In this document: positions 38,879 through 51,200 of the stretch, piece after piece
How positions within the stretch are numbered: the first letter of the stretch is position 1
Layout: every line of letters starts with the position of its first letter
NCBI GenBank assembly: GCA_018857735.1
Contig: JABMCL010002924.1
Span: 124,001-188,000, forward strand
Length of the DNA stretch: 64,000 bases
Reading direction: 5' to 3'
Origin: Alviniconcha marisindica
Lineage: Eukaryota; Mollusca; Gastropoda; Provannidae
The notes under the pieces: generated by a model
The model's database searches: none
What the model saw: the letters and a program-made list of their open reading frames with translations, nothing else
Told to the model about the DNA's origin: nothing
Translations under genes and position numbers: made by a program

Positions 38879-41800
38879 ATGCCAGATTAGATAAATCTGT
38901 TGAATAAGAGTGACTAAAACTTTGCACTTCTTGTTTTCTAGTAATAGATATATTTCTTTTTGTCTTGCCAGTTACTTGACAAGTATGAAATGCTGGAGAA
39001 AGACTACAGTGCTTTAAAGGTAGGTTTCTGCTATTTCGTTGATAGGTCCAACAGTGGTACAAAGCATCTGTTCAGTGCCATTTTAATATCCATGTAACAA
39101 AGGGGTGGGGGGGAGGGGGGGGGGGGGGTGTATACTGGAATCACCATGTCCATCTGTGTCTGTCTGTCTCTGTATATAATTCATATAATCAAAATATGAC
39201 TGTTTTTACTTTAGCTTTTGAACTAATGATTCTTTTGCAACGAAATTTGAGTTGATGATAAGCGAAAATGTCTAGTGGAAATATTTTATTGCTGTGTGTT
39301 TAAGGTCAAGGCAGTGTGAACATTAAAAAATGTCATGATCCAAATACATAAAGGGTTTAAAAGAACACTATTTATTAGGACAAAACACAACATGCCAATT
39401 TTTGGGGTAATCCCCTTTATCAAGCTACAAAATGACAGTTAAACAGTGAACAATGAGACAGAGAGCTGAGCCACTTATCTGCTTTTGGTTGAGCTGTGTT
39501 GTTTTCACAAAACCAAAACAAGACAGCTCAACCCAAAACAGATAAGTGGCTTAGATCTACATCTCATTTTTCATTGTTTTTCACCATTTAACTTGTTTAA
39601 GTGTCGTTTTGTAGCTTGATAAAGGGGATTACCCCTGAAAATTCATATGTTGTGTTTTGTCCCAATAAATAGCGTTCTGTTGAACCTTTTATATGTTTGG
39701 ATCTTGTTTTAGAATGCTAGCAGTCATTCTTGTTTCCAATTTTTATCCAAAAATTCAAACAATGTTTGTCTGCATGACATCTTCTGTTCTGCTGAACCTT
39801 TTGTAAGCAAACTTGGTACAGTGATACAGCATCATAAGCTGGAGCCTGGTGTGAAAAACAAAGGTTTCTATGTTCATGATTAAGGTCACAGTGAGGGTTC
39901 CTATTATCAAAATATGACTGTTTCTGCTGTAGCTTGTTTTGCAACCAATTAGTTTTGATGCTCAATCTTCATAAGCCAAAGTGTCTGTTGAAAATATTGG
40001 ATTGCTGTGCTCAAGGCCAAGACCACAGCAAAAGTTCAAAATTTCAGTTAAAGTTTGCAGGACGATATCTTCTCAACTGCTGAACCTTTTGTGACCATGA
40101 TGGTACATCAGCATAATCTGGAGTAACTTGCAAAACAAATTGGGTTGCTCTCTTTAAGGTCAAGGTCACAGGGCTCATATAATCAGAATATGACCTTTTA
40201 AATGATATCTTCTGAACTTGTGATCCTTTTGCTACCAAACTTAGTCTGATGATGCATCATCACAAGCTGGAATGTCTTGCGGAAAAAATTGCTGTGTTCA
40301 AAGTCAGGGTCACAATAAAGGCTCAGAATATTATTGAATCTTTCTCTGGACAACATCTTGTGAACTTAAAAAATATATATATATATATAAAAATAAGCAA
40401 ATTTAGTAGTAATGCATCATCATGAGCCAGTGTCTCACAAAAGGATTGTTTTGCTACCACCAAGGTCAAGTTCATAGTGAGGGCTCAAATAATCAAAATA
40501 CAATCATTTCTCCAAACTCTTTGGAGCTGCTGATCCTTTTGCAACCAAACTTAGTTTGATGGTATATTATTATGAGCTGGAGTGTCTTATGAAAAGTAGC
40601 TGTGTTCAAAGTCAAGGTCACAGTGATGGTTCAGAACTTCATTGAACGTTTGTCAGTCCTATATTTTTTGTACCACTGATATCTTTGCAACCAAATTATG
40701 CCTGTTTATGACCTATTACTAAACCAGACATAATGCAAAGAAAGTGAGCATGTATTTATAGTATACAGCCAATAATGATGACTTACAGTATCTTAGGCAT
40801 TCAACAGGGGTTATTTTGCTGCACAAAATGTGTCCAGGCTTTGTCCAGAAGATAATTATCTTCTGAACCGCTCAAACGTTTTTGAAATCAAACTTGCTGT
40901 GGTGGTACATCATTGTAAGGCAGAATTTCAAGCCACAATAAATGGGTTGCTATCTTCAAGGTCAAGGCCAAAGTGAGGGTTTATGTAATAAAACTGTGAC
41001 TGTTTCTACTCTTTTTTTCTTCTTTTTTTCTTCTTTCTGAACTAAATCAGTTATCTGTCTGTCTGTGTTTTGAATTCATGATTCTTTTGCAACCAAATTT
41101 ACATCATAAGCCAGAGTGTTTAATGAAAATATGGGATTGCTGTGTTCAAGGTCACATTCACAGCATACCTCCAAATTTGAATCAGTATTTGTCCAGACAA
41201 TATATTCTTAAATGCGAAACCTTTTGTAACCAAACTTGATATGGTGATACATCATCATAAGCTGGAGTGTTAAGCAAAAATAGTGGGTCAAGAACATAAT
41301 GATGCTTATATAATCAAAATATGATTTTTATTGCAACCAATGATGGTTTGATGGTTGATAATCATAAGCCGAAGTGTCCATTGAAAATATTGGATTGCTG
41401 TATTCACGGTCAAGGTCAAAATGAACATTAAGAATTTCAGTTAATGTTTGTCTGGACAATAATTTTCCTCTGAACCACTGAACATTTTGTAACCAATCAA
41501 CACACAAGGGAGTTAATTAGCACTCAAAATACGTAACAGCAACAAAGACCTGAGTTGCCCTCGGCATGTACGTAAACTCCATCAAAGGTACATCTGCCAG
41601 TATATTTCTTTTGTAACCAAAGTTGGTATGTTGATGCATCATCATAAGTCCAAAACATGTTGCTATCTTGAAGGTCAAGGTCATGGTTAGGGCTTGTATG
41701 ATCCAAATGACTTTTTCTATGTTCTGAAGTTTGTTTGATGGCACACCACCATAAGCCAGAGTGTCTGTGAAAAAGATTGCTTTTATTGTGTGTGCAGTGT

Positions 41801-44800
41801 CATGGTCACAGCAAAGTTCAAAACTTCATTGAATGTTTGCCCTGTCTTCCTAACAATTGAACCTTTTGTAGCCAAGTTTGGTATGGTGATTCATCATCAT
41901 GAGCCAGAGTGTCTTGCAAAAAGATTGTTTACTACTGATAGCACATGTTTCTGAGTACTTTCTCTTGCAATGATGTTGTCAGTTGTATGAGTTTAATGTG
42001 TGTCTGTGCTTGGTCACCCCTAGGGAGCCGGCTTCTCAAGCCGGGGGTGTTTAAACTAAGCTGCTCCACCCTTTTCACTCTTTTTGTACGTCTAGTTTCT
42101 GTCTACCGGTCCTTTCAACTATATTTCATTCCAAAAATTCTCTCCACGATGCCTCTGTTTTCAGCTTCCTTCTTACAGCTTATTTCTACCTAATCGGCCA
42201 TTCTCCTGTATTTATCTACAACACAGCTCTTCTTTGTATAGTTCTTGCTCTCTGCTGTCACCTTCAGACCCAATGTGTTTGCCGTGCGCTGCATCCTTTG
42301 TCAGGGGAGGATGGCATCCTGGTGGCTGAGGTCCCCCGTGGGGTCCAACACGCTTCTTCGGCCTGGACTTCTCCTAGACAGGTGGTTGGGTTGGCCCGGC
42401 CCAATCAATCGGCTGGTCGTGCTTTGCCCTAATTTCAATTAGAAGGCAGCAGCTCAGGGTCAATCAGGGGATAGAAGTAAACTTTGTTTTTTTTGTCACC
42501 TGAGTATATTGCGTTTTGAGCCCTGGTGCGCACTTGCTGGATTTTCCCCTTGTTGGACTCGGTAGAGGGTGGGGACAAAACGTAACAAAACATAACATGC
42601 AATGGCAACAAAACACCAATCCAAAAAAAAGAGTATGGGATGGTGATTCAGATACGGATTCCGACAATGAGATGCTCATGAAAAGTGAAACAAACTGGCC
42701 CAGGTTTTTGATAGTCGAGTCGGCGATTTAAGATCTCCATCTGCAAAAGTTACTTCCTTTTGCAGTTCAGAAGGGTTTTCAGGCTGTTGCCGGAACCCTG
42801 AAGAGCATCAAAAGACTGAGAGTTGGCTCCTTCTTGGTGGAGTGCGGCAAAAAGGCCCAGGCCCAAAACCTGCTCTGAACAAACCGATTTATTGACGGAC
42901 CAGTCAAGGTCTCAATTCACAAGACCCTGAACTCCTCTCGGGGAGTAATCAGGTGTCGGGACCTCGCTGACATGTCAGAGGTTGAGATCCGGGATGAACT
43001 GAAAGATCAGGGTGTGGTTGGGGTGAACTGAGTGACACTAAAAAAGGAGGGGAAGGTGATCCCCACCAACACTCTTTTCTTGACGTTCGGTTCCCCGGAT
43101 CTCCCAAAGGAGATTACAGTCAGCTATTTAAAGATGAAGGTGGCCTTGTTTGTTCCCAACCCGATGCGTTGCTTCAACTGCAACAAGTTTGGCCACACGA
43201 CCCGACATTGCAAGGTTGTTGCGAAGTGTCCGGATTGCGGAAAAGATAAGCATGAAGGTCGATGTGAGGGACCCAAGCTGTGCTCTAATTGCAATGGTCC
43301 CCACACTTCGTCAGCTAAAGATTACCTGTCTGGCAAAAGGAGATTCAACGTGTCCGCATTAAAAAAAACATATCCTTTCCGAAAGCCAGACAGTTGGTTA
43401 AAGCCAAGATGCCGACTGTGGTCTCTGGAGGTAAGACCTACACCACTGCCACTTCCACCAAAAGACAGTCCAAATCTGAGTCTAACGTGCGTTCTTCTGG
43501 CGGACCCGGATCAGTATTGACCAGCACTCAGGTTTCCTCCGTGAAGTCGGGGATGGTATCAGCCGATGCCTGGGTTCCGTGCGAGTCTGCTAAATGTTCT
43601 TCGGAGACAGATAGGGGTTCAGCCGATCCCCCCAAAACGGCCTCTAGGGATTCCGCCAATCCCCACAAAATGGCATCTAAGGGTTCAGTGGCTCCCTCCA
43701 CAAGCGCACCTAAGGGTTCAGTAGGTCCCTTCAAAATTGCGGCCTCGAAAGATGATTCATCATCTTCAAGGCACTCACCTACTAAGGTGAGGGTGGATGG
43801 GGTCCTGGTGGACGTCAAGGGGTTTTCGCACCCCAGGCGCTCCACTCCTTCCAGCAGGCCGCAGGTGCAAGGTGGAGAGGAACCTAATTCTCTCCAACCA
43901 ATACTCTGCCCTGTCAGATGACGAAATGGAATCGTCATCAGTTCTTTAAAGCTGAAATAATGGTTTATTTCATTATTCAGTGATTCTTGAGAAGTTTTTA
44001 AGTTAACTTTGAGGAGATAAATCCACTCGCAAAATGGTATAAAGCAGCTGTTATTGGAGTGCAGGAAACCTGTTTTTCTGCATAACCCTCTTGCTCTTTT
44101 TGTCTGGTCATTTTTCTGTTGATAGTCCATAGTTTCAAAAAAACTTGCAAATTTTTGTTGGGAGTTAGGCCTCTTGATGTGGCTCCTGTTGAGCAGCTAG
44201 GAGATGATAGTTGGTAGGTGGTATGTGCAGCTCTCTGCCATATGGCACTGGTATTTGCCATTAAGCATTTGTATAACGTTTTTTAATTTTGTATTATGTT
44301 CATCCATTCCTTTTTTATACTTTTCTTTAACCTGGTATTGATAAATTAGACGGAATGATCACTGATATCAGCATGTCCTAGCCTTATGTGCTCTCTAAAC
44401 GGGGGTGATATCAAAGGGACTAACGGTTTGAAAATTTATGTCTGATGTTTATACATGGATTTCTGTTTTACATTTGTGAAGTGATTGGTTTTCTGGATTG
44501 ACTTTACAAGGCATATATATAATTGAGGAAAGGTTTTCAGTTTGTGTTTTACCCACTCCTTACAACTGTTTTAAAAAATCTGAATATGTATAAGTTTTTA
44601 ACATAGACATTTTTTTTACAATTATTGTGTATCGACAAAATGTGTAACACCCTGAGATAACCGTAATGGTTGACTAGGCATAAAACACCAAATTACTTAC
44701 TTACTTACTGTGCTTGGTCATGGTTGATGAGATGGACCTGGTTATGTTTGCTATTGACTATATAGTCATACTTGAATTAGACTTATATATGTGACTTGCG

Positions 44801-45147
44801 TTGCATCATGGTATGACCTTTGCACTTGACAGGGTGTTGAATTTGAATATTTTATTCATTGATATTATTTTACCAGTTTCTTTGTAATGGTGAAGCTATC
44901 TTACATCAATATCATACTGTTATACCCTGCATGTGTGCATGTATGTGTATGGTGTACATGTGCATGTTATGAGTGTTACATGTTGATGTGAGGTGTGCAA
45001 ACAACATTGTTTTATTATCATTAAGGTGTCAAATTATTGCAAAAGGAGAAAGCCCTTCCTGCCCCCCTTATACCACACACACACACTCATGCATGCATCC
45101 ATGCATGCACGCATGGGCACACACACACAGACACACACACACACACA

Positions 45148-45220
<73 letters not shown>

Positions 45221-48200
45221 CAACCAGAAACAAAACAACAAAAACAAACAAATAATGATACCACAACTTAAGCATAGCAGAATAATTATCCATAATACTT
45301 GTGTAACTTCTGAAAAATTTAGTTTGTGTTGTTAATTATGTCATTGTTTCATGGGTTTTTATTTTCGTTTCCAGGAAACTTCAGCAAAATTTGAAAAGAA
45401 GCTTTCAGATACTCGCTCAGAAACTGTTGAATTATACAAGTAAGTTATGTATGAAAGATGTTAGATTGTTTTTTCCCCCATAGCAAAGTTAGGGGGGTAT
45501 ATTTCATTGCCCATGTCTGTGTGTCCATTGGTCCATGTGTTTGGGTTTTGTCTGGATGACATCTTCTGAATCAGTCAACCTGTCTTTGACCAAACTTGGT
45601 ATGGCAGAGCCAGAATATGGTGTGTAAACATTTGCTTATCTTCAAGGTCAAGTGTGTGCTTTTTATTGACTTTGTAGATGAAACTGTACTCAGAAAAGAA
45701 AACAAATCAACTGTCAGACCAATTTCACCTGGGTAAAACATCCTTTCAGCTGCTTTTACTGTCAGGCCAGTTCTGCCTGGATAAAACCGCTTTTCTGCTT
45801 CCTTTACTGCAAGCCTTTGCAGTGGATAAAGCATCCTTTCAGCTGCTTTTTCAGTCAGGCTTGCAGTAGACAAACCTGGAACATCTAGTCTACCGTGTAA
45901 GCCCTGTAAAACCTACTGTTTGCAGTCCATATCTTTGTTATTGCATCAGTGTGATGTCAGTTGAGTGCTATTGAGTGTCCCTTGTTTCTTGATTCTGCAG
46001 AAGCTTTCTAGGCCTCATTCTGTTCCATCAGTTTACAAGAGGGTTTTTAGATCAAAGTGTAGAAGAAAAAAAGCAAGAAGAAAGAAACAAAAGAAGAAAG
46101 AAAAAAGAGCAAATAGTTGAGCCATTATATTTAGATCTGGAAGACCTAAAACAGAGTAAATCCAGAAGAAGAAGAAAAGAAAGCCCTGCTTCCTTCATAA
46201 AGAGAGCCTATTAGGTGCATCAGTCCTCCCCTCCCCCCAGTTGCTATTACCGCAGTTGGCCAAGACAATTAGTTTTGTAAACGTGTGTGTGTGTGTGTGT
46301 AAATTATGTAGATTACTAGTTTGTTTAATATCTAAGTTTTTTTTCTTCTTCAATAACTGTTCTTTGAGTTCTAAAATATGTTACTGTGTACTGTGATGTG
46401 GTTAATGTTCAGCCACATTTTAATTTCTCAAATGAAATAATAAAGTAACCTGAATCTTGAAGCTTGTTTGAGGTAGGCTAGTGCTACAGGCTAATACTGC
46501 CTGTTGAGTAGTATCCCATGTGTATACTTTTCTGCCAACTGAAAGCTGAGCAGATCAGATTTCATTCCTTTCATTGTTGGTATATTCTCTGTCTGTTTGT
46601 TGCTTAAAAAGGATGTATTCATTCAGAAAATTGTGTCTGTTTATTGTGTGTTCTTTGTAATTTCTTATGTGCTTTGGTTTTGTTTGTCTTCTAGTTTTGT
46701 TTCATGAAAGGTTGGGGTTGAACTTGCTTTGCACAATAACAGTGGGGTTGTCTTGGGGAAAGGTTGGGGTTGAACTTGCTTTGCACAATAACAGTGGGGT
46801 TGTCTTGGGGAAAGGTTGGGGTTGAATTTGCTTCTGTGTATGCACAGTGTGGTAACTTCATGTTTTGTTCATAATGTATTGCCTTAGGTGATGGTTTTGT
46901 AGCTTTTGCAATAGGAGCATAGGTACAGACATGGGCCTGGAAGGAGATTCAGTTGCCAAAGTAACCGAGGGAATCTTCTTCAAATAGTGTCAGTGCTTTA
47001 GGGGTTGAAACAAATGTTCACTTTGGGCAGTGGTTTAAAAACTGTCAGAACTTTGCGGCAGAATGGGCTAGTGGTGGCTAGTGGTGTGCAAACAAAGGAG
47101 TTGTGTATACACAGTATACTAGTTCTGACAGCTCATAACATTGTTCAGCCTTGTGGCCTACACACCAAAAAAAATAAAAAAATCTGAAACAGTTAGCTTC
47201 TGGGCTGCCCCCAGTGTACAGAAGAAGACAGAAAAACAAACCATGTATAGCATACTGCCAGTAACAGTGACTTAAAAGACAGGTGGGGGTAGCTCAGTGG
47301 TTAGAGCACCGGACTCGTGATTGAAAGGTCGCGGGTTTGAATCCCTGCAGGAGCAGCGGGTGAATTTTCTTCTCCAGGGTCAACTTTCTGTGCAGACTCT
47401 TATTTCAGCATCCATTCCACCCCCATGTTACCACAGTAGCACGTAAAAGATCCTGGTCATTCTGCCAAAAGTGCAGGTGGCAGGTTACAGCTAAACACGC
47501 ATCCACCTTACATATGTGGCTTTGCATGAAGTGACATGGTGCATGGTGGTATGGTGTACGCAGAACTTGCGCTGAGATGGCTGCAGTTTCATGTGGCGCC
47601 AGCCATGCCAGTGCAGTAAGTTGATATTCAAAAAACGTGCTATAAAGCTAGTCACTCATGTAGAACTACCTGCAAGCGCAGTGAGTCTGCTCAAGAGACC
47701 TGAGAATAGCGCTATATAAGTGATCATCAATCAAAAAGTAGGGGTTACTTTGCCACTCAAGGTGACAACCTTGTTTCGTGTATTTATCTGTGGTAGAATT
47801 GTTGACAATAGTGTTGGTGTGAGACATGTGACATCAGTGTGTTGTATGGTTTATGCTTGCAGGATGATATCACAGCTGGAGCTTGAAAACAAGATGCTGA
47901 CTCAGGAAAATGAGAACATGCGAAATGGGCTGGCTGTTAGTGGCAGGTCAGTCACTCGTTTACTCATCCAGTCATTCATGCATTTACTCATGTACTCGCT
48001 TACAGGTGGTTTGGACTGCCGCAGTTCATTGCTACAATGAGAGTACTCAGTAGTTTTAGACACCAGGGATAGCAGCAGAGTTAATGTACCCCAGGTGCAA
48101 CCGACAAGCAGTAGATATCCTAACTTTACGATCACACACAATTTTATTTTTCCAAGTGCATCCAATTTCTATTTTTGATCAGCCTTGTAGGAAATGTGGC

Positions 48201-51200
48201 TGTACACACCACAGGAGGCAGAGACAGAGAGCCTGCAGCAAGAGGGTCACCTGTTGAACATGACCTGGAGGCTTTGACTGCATTTGGAGCTTGCTCTTTA
48301 TTCACTGAGAATAGTTGAAGTGACCAGAAACCCTTCCGGTACATCTGATGGATGCTTGACAAAACACTTACACCACTGGCACACGTTCACATATTTTACT
48401 GTGTGTCATGATTAAAAAAATTAATGATAATAATTGCAGTTGTTTTTATACTTGGTATCTCACTAACAAGGGTGAACACACTGCACTTTAAAAGATCAGC
48501 AAAAATGTACACATAAAAACATATATATATATATATAAACATAATATTGTCTTCCTTGCGCACAGCACCAACACAGATGTACACACTATACAGTCACAGG
48601 GATGGGGTGCAAAAGGAAGAAGACAGAAGTGTTGTGTTAGTGTTTGTACAGATGAGTTGTTTAATGCAATTTTTAAGACATGGGAGGATTGAATGTGACG
48701 GCTGTCAGAAGGGAGAGAATTCCATTGCACTGGAGCACAGAAGAGAAAGAGTGTTGGCCAAAGGTTTTAGATTTAATATTAGGGATTCAAAGTATCTGTG
48801 TGTCTGCAGAAGAATGAAGCTGCCTGGAAGGGGTATACACAGTGAGGAGGTCAGAGGAAGAAGTTGTGACAGATATTTGACAGTTTGTGGTCTGTTCTGG
48901 CTTTGACTAGTAACCAATGAAGGACTTGAAGAAGAGGTTGCACATGATGACGTTTTCATGCTTTGAAAACCAGCTTTACTGCACAGTTCTGAAGTTTCTG
49001 TAGTCTACTGAGAACGTAAAGTGGGCAGCCAGATAAAAGAGAATTACAGTAGTGCAACTTGGAGAGAACAGAGGCACAGATGAGAGTTTTGGTTGCTTCA
49101 GCAGGCAGTTATAGCTGATTCATCTGATTTCCATGTAAGCAGAATGGCAGACATTTAAAATGTGCTTGCCAGGAGTCACGTTATCTGAAATCATGAAACC
49201 AAGGTTGCAAGCACAGGTCTATGCCAACATGAAGAGAAATAGGCTGAGCATCAGGAGAAATGGTTCTATTGGACTTCAGGAGGATTCTTGTCTCTGTCTT
49301 CTTGCCACTCAGCTTCACTTTGTTTTCTCTCATCCGGGTCTTCACATCAAAGATGCAAGTCTGCATAGTCAAGACAGTGATGTGTATCCAATCAAAATGG
49401 GACAGGACTGAAGTAGCTATGTGTTATCAGCAAAAGGCTGGCTGGAGGCAGAATGAGCTTCAATCAAAGAGGAAATAGGTGGAGAGTGCACAGGACAAAA
49501 AAATGAACCCTATGGGACCCCATGGGAAACAGCCACATGTCTTGAACTCAGACAAAAGTCACAGTCTCGAGTCCTACCAGTACGGTAAGACTCAAACCAT
49601 AAAGAATGATGCCATAAATGTTGTAGAGATATTGAAGTCTGTGAAAAAGAGTATGGCGGTGAATAGTATCAAAGGCAGAAGACAGATCAGTAAGGGTCAA
49701 GACAGGTCTTCAACATGTCACCACCATGCAGAGCATGCAAAATACTGTTGGTCATTTTGAGTAGAGATATCTCAGTGCTGTGACACAGACAGTCAGCAGA
49801 TATGAGAATTCCAAGCTGCTGTGTAACTATTTTCTTGGTGACTTTGGACAAGAATGAATAGTTTGAGACCGGATGGTAGTTCTTAAGGATGTTGTGGTCA
49901 AGAGACAATTTTGAGAATTGGCTTTAATGACAGCATGTTTGAATAGTGACAGGAAGGAACCAGACTGCAGATTGTCATTAATAGTCTGAGACAGAGTTGG
50001 TAAAAGGTCATCTAAGCAGTTGAGAAACAGTGAGGTAGGAATGGGGTCAACCAAGTAGGTTGTCAGCTTGGACTTCGGAATCATACTGAAAAGTTCCTGC
50101 GCTGACACAGAAAGAGTCAAGGACAGAAAATGAACACAACTCAGGGCAGACAGCAGGCAAGAAATTGTCTTGTTTATCAAGGTCACAGCATATGTCTGTA
50201 ACTTTGTGAGTGAAATAATCACAGAAGACAGGAAGCTGGCAAAGTAGGTAGGTAGTTATAATAATAATGGGGAATTTATAGAGCTCTTTCAGTCTCAAAG
50301 CGCTTTACAGCTTAATTAAAGACAAATATGCAATGCATAAATACACACAAATCAATGGCATAAAAATACCTTAATAAACATACTTATTCATACAAAACAT
50401 AGTGAAACACATGCACACACACATGCATGATCACACACATGGATGGTGCCATATGTAACTACTACTGTCTCAGCACACATTTTGTGTGCACCATACAACA
50501 GTTTACAGTGTTACTTCATGCACAGCCATATATGTAGGGTGAATGTGTGTTTCACTGTAACTAGCTGCCACCTCCACTTTTGGCAGAATGACTGGGGTCT
50601 TTTACAGGCTATGCAATAACACGGAGGTGGAATGGATAAAAAAAATAGGACTGCACAGAGGCAGCACAGAAGGTTGACTGTAGAGAAGAAAATTTTCCTG
50701 CTGCTGCTGCCAGCAGATCTTTCAATCACAAGTCCAGCACTCTACCACTGAGCCATCCCTGCTCCCCACTTTGTTCTATGCTATTGTAAATTTAAATGTT
50801 TCAATCTCTACTATGGATTATTTTTTTTTAAATACAGTATATATGTGTGTTTATTGTTATCAATTTCAATGCTTTTCACATTGCCCTGATGTTATTTTGA
50901 CATATTGTTTTTTGTTTGTTTTTGCTTTGAATTAATGAGCCTTAGTAGTTAGCTGAATTGCCCTGTGAGGAATGATTGAAGTATATTGTCTTCACTTGAT
51001 AAATAGCTGCTCTGCATCAATAAAAAAGTGTTTTTCAAATTTCTTGAGGAACTCTTGACACATAACAGCTATACAAACTTGAGAATTTCACTGATGACCT
51101 GTTTTCCAAAACATATTGTTAATGTACAACAATTAAAAAAAAAAATCATTATTTTGCTTTGGATTGGATACTTTGTTACTGTGGTGACAGAGTGTGGTAG

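Larger units (their letters stand above)
42017..44707 (+). mobile_element. I-like LINE, second copy, internally rearranged, with 13-bp target-site duplication
   Basis: Flanked by ctgtgcttggtca at 42004-42016 and 44708-44720. The 5' UTR and ORF1 are close to those of the element at 10080. After ORF1, the start of the endonuclease (AAVIGVQETCFSA at about 44043-44081) is readable, then the sequence switches to interspersed repeat A (44140-44510) and ends with the family's 3' terminus (accctgagataaccgtaatgg, ttgactagg) and a ttacttacttact tail. Nearly all of ORF2 is missing. Confidence 0.88.

Noticed and set aside
47286..47356. tRNA gene
   Set aside because: A and B boxes are present but stems are degenerate and a SINE body follows that is shared with several other copies.
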